The position numbers and the translations under genes were made by a program. The notes beneath the pieces were generated by a model. The model was not told the DNA's origin, searched no databases, and saw nothing but the letters and a program-made list of their open reading frames with translations. A stretch of 64,000 nt of DNA from Poseidonibacter parvus. Lineage in GTDB: Bacteria; Campylobacterota; Campylobacteria; Campylobacterales; Arcobacteraceae. Every line of letters starts with the position of its first letter. Positions within the stretch are counted from its first letter, which is position 1. Positions 44,677 to 53,446 of this stretch are shown one piece after another. Location: contig NZ_CP019070.1 in NCBI RefSeq assembly GCF_001956695.1, forward strand, positions 496,001-560,000, read 5' to 3'.

Positions 44677-44708
44677 GCTATAATCAGGCTATTTTCTTGC
44701 ATTACAAT
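44677..44708 (+). promoter_or_regulatory. GCTAT-box promoter of the 44733 ABC operon
   Basis: GCTAT-AATCAG-GCTAT (44677-44692), 10 nt, then TACAAT (44703-44708). Facing the pedF promoter in the same divergent region. The predicted transcript start (about 44715) rules out the longer reading frame of the next gene. Confidence 0.82.
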
Positions 44709-44732
44709 ATTGAAAATAAAGAAGGAATAATT

Positions 44733-45701
44733 ATGAAATTAAAACTAATAATTATATTATTTGCTACACTTATAAATCTTTTTGCAAATGAAAAAATCAA
44801 AATAGGTGTTTTAGCTTTTGGAACTGTAAATTGGGAATTAGAAGTTTTAAAACATAATAACTTTGATAAAAAATATGGAATTGAAGTAGAAGTAGTAAAA
44901 CTAGCTTCAAAAAATGCAGTGTCAATTGCTTTACAATCTAATAGTGTTGATGTTATTGTAAATGATTGGATTTGGGTAAATAGACAAAAAGCTTCTAATA
45001 AAGATATCTCTTTTTATCCTTATTCTAAAGCAGTTGGAGCTTTATATGTAAATGATAAGAAAATAAATTCTATTTTAGATTTAAAAGATAAAAAACTAGG
45101 AATTGCAGGTGGAAGTGTAGATAAAACATGGTTGTTATTTAGAGCTTATTCAAAAAAGATGTATGATAAAGATTTAAAAAATATGCTAGAACCTGTATTT
45201 GCGGCACCTCCTATTTTATATAAAAAGATGCTTGATAAATCTTTGAGTGCTGCAATTAATTTCTGGCATTTCAATGCCAAACTAGATTCAAAAAAAATGA
45301 AAAGACTGTTAGGTGTAAAAGAAATACTTAATGAGTTTAATATTAATAGTGATATTCCTTTAATTGGTTGGACATTTAATAGTGATTATGGAAGAAAAAA
45401 CATGAAAACTATTAATAGTTTTTTACAAGCCTCATATGAAACAAAAAAGCTATTAAGCACTTCAAGTGAAGAATGGATTAGAATAAAACCTTTAATGAAA
45501 GTAAAAAATGAGAAAATGTTTGAAGCTTTAAAAAATGGATATATAAATGGTACTGTAAAGAATTTTAATAAAGAACATATTGAAAGTTCAAAAAAAGTAT
45601 TTGATATTTTATATAAGGAAGGTGGAGAAAAACTTGTAGGAAAAAGTAAGTTTTTAGATGAAAAAATATTTTGGGATTTTACTCCAAATATTAAGTGGTA
45701 A
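44733..45701 (+). CDS. ABC transporter binding protein, NitT/TauT-like
   Basis: 322 residues with a signal peptide (about 1-18) and the NMT1/TauA-like fold (IKIGVLAFGTVNWELEVLKHNNFDKKYGIEVEVVKLAS, LQSNSVDVIVNDWIWVNRQ). The start at 44733 has GAAGGA before it and lies after the predicted promoter. It is first in an operon with a permease and an ATPase. Similar systems are found beside PQQ dehydrogenases; the ligand is unknown and could be a cofactor precursor, an alcohol-derived acid or a metal chelate. Confidence 0.8.
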   Translation: MKLKLIIILFATLINLFANEKIKIGVLAFGTVNWELEVLKHNNFDKKYGIEVEVVKLASKNAVSIALQSNSVDVIVNDWIWVNRQKASNKDISFYPYSKAVGALYVNDKKINSILDLKDKKLGIAGGSVDKTWLLFRAYSKKMYDKDLKNMLEPVFAAPPILYKKMLDKSLSAAINFWHFNAKLDSKKMKRLLGVKEILNEFNINSDIPLIGWTFNSDYGRKNMKTINSFLQASYETKKLLSTSSEEWIRIKPLMKVKNEKMFEALKNGYINGTVKNFNKEHIESSKKVFDILYKEGGEKLVGKSKFLDEKIFWDFTPNIKW

Positions 45702-45709
45702 AATAAAAA

Positions 45710-46444
45710 ATGCCAAGTCAAACTAGATTCCTTTCAATTTTAACTATATTTATCCTTTGGCAAACATTGGCATTACTTATATCTTCCGATACATTTCCAA
45801 CAGCTGTTTCTGTATTTAAAAGCCTTTTTTATCATATAAGTGAAGGTGAGCTTTTTTATCATTTAGGTATTACTTTATCAAGAGTTGCAATTACATTTTT
45901 CATTGCAATGAGTATTGGAGTTTTCTTTGGTATTTTAATGGGGGAATATAAAAGAATTGATAATTCTTTAGATACATTACTAGTAATTGGGTTGAATATT
46001 CCAGCACTTGTAACAATAATTATTTGCTATATTTGGTTTGGTTTAACAGATTTTGCAGCTTTATTAGCTGTTGTTTTAAACAAAGTTCCAACTGTAATAG
46101 TTACAATTAGAGAAGGTGCGAGAACAATTGATTTAAAATATATGCAAATAGCTCAAGTTTATAAAGTTTCAAAGTATGATACTTTTACAAAAATATATTT
46201 ACCTCAAATTTACCCATATATAATGGCTAGTGCTAGAACTGGGCTTTCACTTATTTGGAAGATAGTTTTAGTAGTTGAATTATTAGGAAGAAGTTCAGGT
46301 ATTGGATTTCAGTTGTCTATGTTTTTTCAGTTTTTTGATATTGAAAGTATTATGGCTTATTCTATGGCTTTTATTATTGTAATACTTTTAATTGAAACAT
46401 ATATTTTAAGACCCTTAGAGAAAAAAGCAAACAAGTGGAGATAA
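45710..46444 (+). CDS. ABC transporter permease, NitT/TauT-like
   Basis: 244 residues with six hydrophobic helices. The ATPase-contacting loop reads MQIAQVYKVSKYDTFTKIYLPQIYPYIMASARTGLSLIWKIVLVVELLG, typical of TauC/SsuC-type permeases. It starts 8 nt after the binding-protein gene and one base before the ATPase gene. Confidence 0.88.
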   Translation: MPSQTRFLSILTIFILWQTLALLISSDTFPTAVSVFKSLFYHISEGELFYHLGITLSRVAITFFIAMSIGVFFGILMGEYKRIDNSLDTLLVIGLNIPALVTIIICYIWFGLTDFAALLAVVLNKVPTVIVTIREGARTIDLKYMQIAQVYKVSKYDTFTKIYLPQIYPYIMASARTGLSLIWKIVLVVELLGRSSGIGFQLSMFFQFFDIESIMAYSMAFIIVILLIETYILRPLEKKANKWR

Positions 46445-46445
46445 G

Positions 46446-47168
46446 ATGTTAAGTATAAATATAAATTCAAAAAAATATCAAGAAAATAAAATAATTGATA
46501 ACTTTAAATTAAAAATTAACAAAAGCGAATTTATATCTATCATAGGACCATCAGGATGTGGGAAAACATCACTTTTAAATATAGTTTCAAATATTGATGA
46601 TGACTATTTAGGTTCTATATTATTTGATAATGAAAATATCTCTAAGAGTAATATTGGTGTAATGTTTCAAGACTCAAGAATCATTCCATGGCTTAGTGTT
46701 TTTGAAAATATCATGTTAGTTTCTATATCAAAAAATGAAGAAGAGATTAAAAATGCATTAATTGAAGTAGGTTTAAAAGATTATATAAACTCATATGCAA
46801 AAGAGCTCTCAGGAGGAATGCAAAGACGTGTTGCACTTGTACGTGCTTTTATAAATAAACCAGAAGTATTATTACTTGATGAACCTTTTATCTCTCTTGA
46901 TCATCCAACAGCTCAGAGTTTACGAAATGACTTTATGAGGTTTTACGAGAAGTATAAACCTACAGTTATATTAGTGACTCATGATTTAAAAGAAGCAATT
47001 ACTTTATCAAAAAGAATTGTTTTTTTAGATTCAAAACCTATGAAGGTTATTTTAGATTTTGAAAATAAAAAAGATTTCTCTTCTAATTTAGACTCTTTAG
47101 AAATTGAGCAAATAAAAGAGAATATCTTGTCAAAATATCCAAAAATATTAAGTGGAGATATAAGTTAG
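46446..47168 (+). CDS. ABC transporter ATPase, NitT/TauT-like
   Basis: 240 residues. Walker A GPSGCGKTS, Q-loop VMFQDSRIIPWLSVFENI (the usual TauB/SsuB form), signature LSGGMQRRVALVRAF, Walker B LLLDEPFISLD and switch His in LVTHDL. Last gene of the transporter operon; the 47174 gene converges on it with only five bases between. Confidence 0.9.
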   Translation: MLSININSKKYQENKIIDNFKLKINKSEFISIIGPSGCGKTSLLNIVSNIDDDYLGSILFDNENISKSNIGVMFQDSRIIPWLSVFENIMLVSISKNEEEIKNALIEVGLKDYINSYAKELSGGMQRRVALVRAFINKPEVLLLDEPFISLDHPTAQSLRNDFMRFYEKYKPTVILVTHDLKEAITLSKRIVFLDSKPMKVILDFENKKDFSSNLDSLEIEQIKENILSKYPKILSGDIS

Positions 47169-47173
47169 TATTT

Positions 47174-48322
47174 TTACTTCTTACACGCAACTTGATAAGA
47201 TGCAATACCTAAAGTATCCAAATCATTTGTAGGATGTAAAAAGCCATCTTGAGGTGATGTTGATACTAGTGCATTTGGCTGTACTAGAGCAACTGGCATT
47301 CTAATTTGTCCATTGAAATCTCTATATGTTAATTTTCTTCCTTTATAAGCTCCTAATTCAAAATCTTTTGAATAAATAAAATTTAAAGCAGTTTTCATAT
47401 CATTACTTTTTGTCTTAGTAATACTTGTAACAATTGTTCTAATAGCAATCCAAGCGGCAAAATCTTCATCTTCCATCCATCTTGAAGCAAACTTTTCAAA
47501 CCTTTTTTGCATTTGAGCTGCACCCCATTGTTCAATTACTTTATGCCAGGTTTTAGGCGTTAGTCCTTGTGTTCCAGCAAGTGGTCTTGGAAGCCAAGAA
47601 TTAAAATAAATAAACTCTCCAAAATCTCCATAATTATCTGCTGTTACTATTACATCATAATCCTTAGCTTGTGTAAATACAGGAATCTCATCAGCAGCTT
47701 TTCTTCTAATATCTGCATCATAAGTCCATTGCTTTTCTTCTACAATTTTTGCATTGAACTTTTTTACGGCTCTTTTAATATCTTTTGTAATTTGTAAATC
47801 TTTTTGCTTTGTTCCTGAAATTAAAAAGATATCTTTAAAATCTCTTTTTACCAAAAATTGAACTAATCCATCATATAACATTGCATTTGATGCAATTGTA
47901 TGTAAAAGATTTGTTTGACATAAGTTCTGTCTAAAATCAGAGTTCTTATTTGCAATATTAAAAAATACTGCTTTTTTAAATAAAGGATTATTTATAAGCT
48001 CTTGTAAAAAATCATCTTCAACTTTTAATAAAACAAAAGAGTTTTTCTCATTTATAAATTTTTCAAGTGAAGATAATAAATCTTTTTTATCAAATGAAAT
48101 CTTTTCAATTAAATTATATTTCTGATTTAAAAACCTTGCTGTTTTATTTGAATCTTTTACAGCAATTTTAGCTCCTTGTATTCCTAAATCATCCGGAATT
48201 TTAATTACATTTGATAAAACAGGAGGTCTTTTTATCTTTTGTTCTAAGTATAAGATATTTGTTTCTAGAATATCTGCTTTTATAAATGAAAATAAAAGTG
48301 TCAAAAATAGTACTATTTTCAT
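47174..48322 (-). CDS. PQQ-associated ABC-type binding protein, Leu/Ile/Val-like
   Basis: 382 residues with a signal peptide (about 1-16). It has the periplasmic receptor fold seen in the group of putative ABC binding proteins tied to PQQ alcohol dehydrogenase systems: GIQGAKIAVKDSNKTARFLNQKY, VIVTADNYGDFGEFIYFN, LAGTQGLTPKTWH and YKGRKLTYRDFNGQIRMPVALVQP. It is alone on its strand, divergent from the propeller/ABC operon, and has its own GCTAT-box promoter. Ligand unknown. Confidence 0.8.
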   Translation of the reverse strand: MKIVLFLTLLFSFIKADILETNILYLEQKIKRPPVLSNVIKIPDDLGIQGAKIAVKDSNKTARFLNQKYNLIEKISFDKKDLLSSLEKFINEKNSFVLLKVEDDFLQELINNPLFKKAVFFNIANKNSDFRQNLCQTNLLHTIASNAMLYDGLVQFLVKRDFKDIFLISGTKQKDLQITKDIKRAVKKFNAKIVEEKQWTYDADIRRKAADEIPVFTQAKDYDVIVTADNYGDFGEFIYFNSWLPRPLAGTQGLTPKTWHKVIEQWGAAQMQKRFEKFASRWMEDEDFAAWIAIRTIVTSITKTKSNDMKTALNFIYSKDFELGAYKGRKLTYRDFNGQIRMPVALVQPNALVSTSPQDGFLHPTNDLDTLGIASYQVACKK

Positions 48323-48345
48323 AGAGTTCCCTTCTTTTTTCTTTT

Positions 48346-48377
48346 AGTATATATTATTTTTATAGCTTCAGTTTAGC
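48346..48377 (-). promoter_or_regulatory. GCTAT-box promoter of the 47174 gene
   Basis: Minus-strand GCTAA-ACTGAA-GCTAT (48377-48362), 10 nt, then TATACT (48351-48346). It forms a back-to-back pair with the site of the 48450 operon. Confidence 0.78.
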
Positions 48378-48389
48378 AAAATATATATT

Positions 48390-48421
48390 GCTAAACTCAG
48401 GCTATAATTATTTACTACACT
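48390..48421 (+). promoter_or_regulatory. GCTAT-box promoter of the 48450 operon
   Basis: GCTAA-ACTCAG-GCTAT (48390-48405), 10 nt, then TACACT (48416-48421). Predicted transcript start about 48428, 22 bases before the first gene. Confidence 0.78.
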
Positions 48422-48449
48422 TTCATAATCAAAAAATTAAGGATAGAAA

Positions 48450-48869
48450 ATGAAAAAAATTGCAATGTTAGTAATGATGGTATTTATAACAGCAGAGTTT
48501 GCAAGTGCAAAGAATTTAAAGGGTTTATTACACTCAAGAACTACATTAGCACCTATTAATATTAGTGCAGGTGAACCATTAGCTACAGAACCTTATAAAT
48601 TAGAAGCAGGTAAGTACTACAAGTTAGTTTTAAAAAGTGATGGTTCAAGAGAAGTTCCAATTGTTGGAGCTGAATTTTTTAGAAATATCTGGGTAAATCA
48701 AGTATCTATTAATGATATTGAAGTAAGACCATTAGGAATTGATAGTTTTGAATTTGATGATGAAGGTGAGATTGAACTTACATTTATTCCAATTAAACCT
48801 GGAACTTTTACTTTAGGTTTACCAACTGCTAAAAGTGATAGAGAAAGAGCTATTATTATAGTTGAATAA
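48450..48869 (+). CDS. Unknown periplasmic beta-rich protein of the PQQ island
   Basis: 139 residues with a signal peptide (MKKIAMLVMMVFITAEFASA). The rest looks like a small beta-sandwich, LEAGKYYKLVLKSDGSREVPIVGAEFFRNIWVNQV and an end FIPIKPGTFTLGLP that recalls cupredoxins, but there is no Cys or His to bind copper. First in an operon with the propeller protein and an ABC transporter. Homologues accompany such systems; function unknown. Confidence 0.65.
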   Translation: MKKIAMLVMMVFITAEFASAKNLKGLLHSRTTLAPINISAGEPLATEPYKLEAGKYYKLVLKSDGSREVPIVGAEFFRNIWVNQVSINDIEVRPLGIDSFEFDDEGEIELTFIPIKPGTFTLGLPTAKSDRERAIIIVE

Positions 48870-48902
48870 AAATTGTTAATAAAATATTTAAGGAGATAAA
48901 AA

Positions 48903-49862
48903 ATGCTAAAGAAAATTGGATTAGTCACTATTTTAAGCTCAGCTCTATTTGCAGATACAATATTTGTATCAAATGAAAAAGACAATACTATTTCTGTAAT
49001 TGATTCAGTTACAAATGAAGTTGTTAAAACTTATGAAGTAGGTCAACGACCTAGAGGAATAACTCTTACAAAAGATTATTCAAAACTATATATTTGTGCA
49101 AGTGATGATGATACTGTTCAAGCAATGGATACTAAAACTGGGAAGATTTTATATAATCTTCCTTCAGGAGAAGATCCAGAACAGTTTTCATTACACCCAG
49201 ATGGAACTGAACTTTATATTTCAAATGAAGATGATGGTATTGTAACAGTTGTAGATACTGTAAATAAAACTGTTATAAAACAAATTGAAGTTGGAATTGA
49301 GCCTGAAGGTATGGCTGTAAGTCCTGATGGATCTGTAGCTATTAATTCATCTGAAACATCTAACTTTTTGCATTGGATTGATACAAAAACTAAAGAAATT
49401 GTACATAATACTTTAGTAGATGAAAGACCTAGACATATTGAGTTTTCAAAAACTGGAGATAAAGTTTGGGCATCAAGTGAAATTGGTGGAACTGTAATCA
49501 TTCTTGATACAAAAACAAAAGAATCACTTGGTAAAATTTCTTTTAAAATTCCAGGTATTTATAAAGACAAAATTCAGCCAGTTGGTATTAAACTAACAAG
49601 CGATGGGAAATATGCTTTTGTAGCCCTTGGGCCTGCAAATCATGTAGCTGTAGTTGATGCTAAAACTTATGAAGTTATTAAGTATTTGTTAGTTGGTAAA
49701 AGAGTTTGGCAATTAGACTTGGCAAACAATGAAACAAAACTGTATACTACTAATGGTGTTAGTTCAGATGTATCAATTATTGATGTAGAATCTTTAAAAG
49801 TTGAAAAAACAGTAAAAGTAGGAAGATTCCCATGGGGAATTGCAGTTAAACCAACAAAGTAG
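48903..49862 (+). CDS. PQQ-associated YVTN beta-propeller protein
   Basis: 319 residues: signal peptide (about 1-18) then about seven repeats of the YVTN type (DTIFVSNEKDNTISVIDSVTNEVVKTYEVGQRPRGI, ELYISNEDDGIVTVVDTVNKTVIKQIEVGIEPEGMAVSPDG). This matches the propeller protein that goes with ABC genes in PQQ-dependent alcohol degradation. It acts in the periplasm, perhaps as the partner of the transporter. Lies 5 nt before the ATPase gene. Confidence 0.86.
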   Translation: MLKKIGLVTILSSALFADTIFVSNEKDNTISVIDSVTNEVVKTYEVGQRPRGITLTKDYSKLYICASDDDTVQAMDTKTGKILYNLPSGEDPEQFSLHPDGTELYISNEDDGIVTVVDTVNKTVIKQIEVGIEPEGMAVSPDGSVAINSSETSNFLHWIDTKTKEIVHNTLVDERPRHIEFSKTGDKVWASSEIGGTVIILDTKTKESLGKISFKIPGIYKDKIQPVGIKLTSDGKYAFVALGPANHVAVVDAKTYEVIKYLLVGKRVWQLDLANNETKLYTTNGVSSDVSIIDVESLKVEKTVKVGRFPWGIAVKPTK

Positions 49863-49867
49863 GTCAA

Positions 49868-50587
49868 ATGACAAATCAACTTGAAATAAAAAATGTTTCT
49901 TATAAATATGATAAAGATTTAGTTTTAAAAAATGTAAATCTAAATATAAAACAAGCATCATTCTTAGTCCTTCTTGGACTAAATGGTGCTGGAAAATCTA
50001 CTCTTTTTGCACTAATTACTAGATTGCTTAAACTTCAAGATGGTGATATCTTGATTGACTCTTTTCCTCTTTCAAATTATAAAAAAGCCTTAGAAAATAT
50101 CGGTATTGTTTTTCAAGAACCAACACTTGATTTAGATTTGACTGTAAAACAAAATCTAATATTTTATGGTTCTTTAAAAGGAATATCTTTTAAAGAAACA
50201 ATGAATTCAATAAAAGATGAACTAAAAACATTAGAATTAGAAGAAAAATTAGATGTAAAAGTTCGTGCTTTAAATGGTGGTCATAGAAGAAGAGTTGAGA
50301 TTTTAAGAGCTTTAATAAATAATCCTAAACTACTTTTATTAGATGAAGCAACTTCAGGTCTTGATATAAAAAGTAGATACTCAATAATCTCTTATGTAAA
50401 AGATATTGTAAAAAAAAGAGGAATTTCTGTTTTATGGATTACACATTTATTTGATGAAATAAATGAAAATGATGATGTTGCTATTATCAAAAAAGGTGAA
50501 ATAATTGCAAGTGGAATTGTAAAAGATGTAATTGAACAAAACAACAAAGATTCATTAACTGAAGTTTTTGAATACTTAACTAAGTAA
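49868..50587 (+). CDS. PQQ-associated ABC transporter ATPase
   Basis: 239 residues. Walker A GLNGAGKST, Q-loop VFQEPTLDLDLTVKQNL, a divergent signature LNGGHRRRVEILRAL, Walker B LLLDEATSGLD and switch His in WITHLFDE. This DrrA/CcmA-like form belongs to exporters. With the 50617 permease it forms a transporter usually found next to PQQ dehydrogenases; comparable Ped proteins of Pseudomonas are proposed to export alcohols or intermediates. Confidence 0.88.
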   Translation: MTNQLEIKNVSYKYDKDLVLKNVNLNIKQASFLVLLGLNGAGKSTLFALITRLLKLQDGDILIDSFPLSNYKKALENIGIVFQEPTLDLDLTVKQNLIFYGSLKGISFKETMNSIKDELKTLELEEKLDVKVRALNGGHRRRVEILRALINNPKLLLLDEATSGLDIKSRYSIISYVKDIVKKRGISVLWITHLFDEINENDDVAIIKKGEIIASGIVKDVIEQNNKDSLTEVFEYLTK

Positions 50588-50616
50588 AAGCAAAAGTGAA
50601 AGTAGAGAAATGAGAA

Positions 50617-51399
50617 ATGAGAAAATTATATTACTGTGCCTTAGGAATTATTTACAAAGAATTATTAAGATTTATCAAACAAAAAAGTAGGTTTTTTTCA
50701 GCACTTGTAAGACCTTTACTTTGGCTATTTATTTTTTCAGTTGGATTTAAATCAGCACTAGGCCTTGCAATTATTCCACCATATGAAACATATATAACTT
50801 ATGAAACATACATTGTGCCTGGTCTTGTTGGAATGATTTTACTTTTTAATGGAATGCAAAGCTCCTTAGCTATGATTTTTGATAGAGAAATGGGTTCTAT
50901 GAAAATACTTTTAACTTCAAATATTTCAAGGTCATATCTTCTATTTTGTAAAATGTTTGCAACTGGTATAGTTTCAACAATTCAAGCTACAGTATTTTTA
51001 TTTATTGCTTTTTTATATGGAATTGATATTCCAACTTTAGGATATTTTCTAGTAATTCCTGTGATTTTATTTACTTCAATTATATTGAATGCTTTTGCTT
51101 TATTTATCTCTTCTGTTATAAAACAACTTGAAAATTTTGCTTCAGTTATGAACTTTGTAATCTTTCCAATGTTCTTTTTATCTTCAGCTTTATATCCATT
51201 ATGGAAGATAAAGGATTCTAGCTTGTTTTTATATGAAGTTTGTGTATTAAATCCATTTACTTATATAGTTGAATTTGTAAGATTTACACTTTATTTAAAA
51301 TTTGATTTAAATACTTTTTTAATTATTTTAGGAATCTTTATAATTACACTAACACTCGCTTTTATAGGATATAACACTAAGAATGTACTAAAAAGATAG
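50617..51399 (+). CDS. PQQ-associated ABC-2 type permease
   Basis: 260 residues with six hydrophobic helices and the ABC-2 form (RPLLWLFIFSVGFKSAL, YIVPGLVGMILLFNGMQSSLAMIFDREMGSMKILLTSNISR, LENFASVMNFVIFPMFFLSSALYPLWK). It is like PedC and forms the exporter with the ATPase 29 nt upstream. The substrate is unknown. Confidence 0.86.
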   Translation: MRKLYYCALGIIYKELLRFIKQKSRFFSALVRPLLWLFIFSVGFKSALGLAIIPPYETYITYETYIVPGLVGMILLFNGMQSSLAMIFDREMGSMKILLTSNISRSYLLFCKMFATGIVSTIQATVFLFIAFLYGIDIPTLGYFLVIPVILFTSIILNAFALFISSVIKQLENFASVMNFVIFPMFFLSSALYPLWKIKDSSLFLYEVCVLNPFTYIVEFVRFTLYLKFDLNTFLIILGIFIITLTLAFIGYNTKNVLKR

Positions 51400-51436
51400 G
51401 ACTCTTATTTAGTAAAAAACACTACTTTTTTTCTTG

Positions 51437-51468
51437 CCTATATTCAGGCTATATTTCTCATGTATACT
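51437..51468 (+). promoter_or_regulatory. GCTAT-box promoter of the alcohol dehydrogenase
   Basis: CCTAT-ATTCAG-GCTAT (51437-51452, one mismatch in the first half), 10 nt, then TATACT (51463-51468). The spacer TTTCTCATGTA is almost the same as before the aldehyde dehydrogenase (AATCTCATGTA). Confidence 0.82.
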
Positions 51469-51516
51469 TCTTTCAAGACAACTTAAAGTTGCCAGATTAA
51501 TCTTAAGGAGAGAGGT

Positions 51517-53283
51517 ATGGGGAAGAGTAAATTTCTTAATAATGTAGCAAAAGTTACATTATCAACATTACTAAGTGCAAGTGCAATAACTGCATTATCA
51601 GCTAATGCAGGTTTTGCACCTGTAACTGATGCAGATATTGCAAATGATGCAAAAACTGTTGAAGATGTAGTAACATATGGTTTAGGTCAAAAAGGTCAAA
51701 GATATTCACCTTTAGATCAAATTAATAAAAAGTCAATCAAAGATTTAGTTCCAGTATGGAATTTTTCATTTGGTGGTGAAAAGCAAAGAGGTCAAGAAGC
51801 GCAACCTTTAGTTAAAGATGGTGTTATGTATGTAACTGCATCTTATTCTAGAATGTATGCTATTGATTTAGCAAGTGGTGAAGAACTATGGCAATATGAT
51901 GCTAGACTTCCTGGTGCTATTTTACCTTGTTGTGATGTTATCAATAGAGGTCCAGCACTATATGAAAACTTAGTAATTTTTGGAACATTAGATGCAAAAC
52001 TTGTTGCACTTGATAGAAAAACTGGAAAAGTTAAATGGAAGAAGAAAATAGCTAACTATAAAGATGGTTATTCTTATACAGCAGCTCCTTTAATTGTAAA
52101 AGGTTTATTAATTACAGGAAATTCTGGTGGTGAGTTTGGTGTTGTTGGACAATTAGATGCAAGAAACCCATTAACAGGTGAACTTGTATGGACTAGACCA
52201 ATGGTTGAAGGACATATGGGAACATTAAATGGTAAAGATAATGGAATCACAGGTCAAACAAATGCAACATGGCCAGCTGATTTATGGAAACATGGTGGTG
52301 CTGCTCCTTGGAATGGTGTAACTTATGATCCTGATGCTGATTTAATTTATGTTCCAACAGGAAATCCATCTCCATGGAATTCACATGATAGACCGGGTGA
52401 TAACCTTTATTCTGCTTCAAGAGTAGCAATTAATCCAGATACAGGAAAAATTGTTTGGCATTTCCAAACAACTCCAAATGATGGTTGGGATTATGATGGT
52501 ATTTCTGAACTAGTTGCTTTTGAATATAAAGATAAAGCAGGTAAAACAATTAAAGCAGGAGCAACAGCTGATAAAAATGGTTTCTTCTATGTATTAGATA
52601 GAGTTACAGGTAAATATATCAGATCAGTACCTTTTGTAGAAAATATAACATGGGCAAAAGGAATGGATAAAGACGGTCGTCCAATAGTAAATGAAGATAA
52701 TAGACCTGGAAAACCAAGTGCTGATAAAAAAGGTAAAACTGTTTACTCAACACCTTCATTCTTAGGTGGTAAAAACTGGAATCCAATGGCTTATTCACAA
52801 GATACTGGATTATTCTATGTTCCTGCAAATGAGTGGGGAATGGATATTTGGAATAAACCTGTTGCATATAAAAAAGGTGCTGCTTATTTAGGTGCTGGAT
52901 TTACAATTAAACCAACATTTGAAGATCACATTGGTGCTTTAAAAGCAGTTGATCCTAAAACTGGTGAGATTAAATGGACTTATAAAAATAAAGCTCCATT
53001 ATGGGGTGGTGTTTTAACTACTGCTGGTGGACTTGTATTTACAGGAAATCCTGAAGGTAAGTTAATGGCATTTGATGACCAAACTGGTGAAATTGTTTGG
53101 CAATTTAATGTTGGTACTGGTATTGTAGGTTCTCCAATTACTTGGAGTACAGATGGTGTTCAATATATCGCTGTAGTTGCAGGTTGGGGTGGAGCTGTTC
53201 CTTTATGGGGTGGTGAAGTTGCAAAAACTGTTAAGTATTTAAACCAAGGTGGATCAGTTCACGTGTTTAAATTACACAAATAA
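51517..53283 (+). CDS. PQQ-dependent alcohol dehydrogenase, lanthanide-type signature
   Basis: 588 residues. Signal peptide (cleavage near residue 30), then an eight-bladed PQQ propeller with tryptophan-docking repeats and no heme domain, so a type I quinoprotein. The adjacent Cys138-Cys139 form the ring disulfide over PQQ. Metal ligands Glu206 (GGEFG) and Asn283 (TGNPSPWN) are present, and the catalytic Asp325 is followed by Asp327 in GWDYDGISE. Asp at that place marks lanthanide-dependent enzymes (XoxF, ExaF, PedH); calcium enzymes have Ala, Ser or Thr there. It oxidises primary alcohols in the periplasm and passes electrons to cytochrome c, here probably the PedF-like protein. pqqA follows after 36 nt with no terminator. 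Ethanol or longer alcohols are the likely substrates, but the exact range is open. Confidence 0.92.
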   Translation: MGKSKFLNNVAKVTLSTLLSASAITALSANAGFAPVTDADIANDAKTVEDVVTYGLGQKGQRYSPLDQINKKSIKDLVPVWNFSFGGEKQRGQEAQPLVKDGVMYVTASYSRMYAIDLASGEELWQYDARLPGAILPCCDVINRGPALYENLVIFGTLDAKLVALDRKTGKVKWKKKIANYKDGYSYTAAPLIVKGLLITGNSGGEFGVVGQLDARNPLTGELVWTRPMVEGHMGTLNGKDNGITGQTNATWPADLWKHGGAAPWNGVTYDPDADLIYVPTGNPSPWNSHDRPGDNLYSASRVAINPDTGKIVWHFQTTPNDGWDYDGISELVAFEYKDKAGKTIKAGATADKNGFFYVLDRVTGKYIRSVPFVENITWAKGMDKDGRPIVNEDNRPGKPSADKKGKTVYSTPSFLGGKNWNPMAYSQDTGLFYVPANEWGMDIWNKPVAYKKGAAYLGAGFTIKPTFEDHIGALKAVDPKTGEIKWTYKNKAPLWGGVLTTAGGLVFTGNPEGKLMAFDDQTGEIVWQFNVGTGIVGSPITWSTDGVQYIAVVAGWGGAVPLWGGEVAKTVKYLNQGGSVHVFKLHK

Positions 53284-53319
53284 AAAGTAAAAATAAAATC
53301 TTAATGAAAGGAGATTATC

Positions 53320-53394
53320 ATGGAATGGAAAAAACCAACTTATGTAGATAATAGATTTGGCTTTGAAGTTACAATGTACATTTGTACAATATAA
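53320..53394 (+). CDS. pqqA: PQQ precursor peptide PqqA
   Basis: A 24-codon gene (MEWKKPTYVDNRFGFEVTMY followed by ICTI) with AAAGGAG upstream. Glu16 and Tyr20, spaced E-x-x-x-Y, are the two residues that PqqE joins to make PQQ. The N-terminal W-x-K-P and the E-V-T-M-Y core are typical. It is the substrate of the pqqBCDE enzymes and lies in the same transcript as the dehydrogenase that uses the cofactor. A strong terminator follows 17 bases after the stop. Confidence 0.95.
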   Translation: MEWKKPTYVDNRFGFEVTMYICTI

Positions 53395-53410
53395 TTTCAT
53401 TAATGATTTG

Positions 53411-53446
53411 AAAAGATTAGAAGCCTTGGTTTCTAATCTTTTTTTA
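53411..53446 (+). terminator. Terminator after pqqA
   Basis: A 12-bp stem (53411-53422 with 53431-53442, core GATTAGAA/TTCTAATC) with an 8-nt loop and T run. It should end most transcripts from the dehydrogenase promoter, so that pqqA exceeds pqqBCDE. Confidence 0.85.

Noticed and set aside
44697-44732. Upstream TTG start for the NitT/TauT-like binding protein
   Set aside because: It precedes the predicted transcript start, lacks a ribosome site and would spoil the signal peptide.
51517-53283. Calling the quinoprotein a methanol dehydrogenase XoxF
   Set aside because: The Asp-x-Asp motif fits, but the PedF-like cytochrome, Ped-like ABC genes and ExaC-type aldehyde dehydrogenase point to an ethanol or longer alcohol system. 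Substrate left open.
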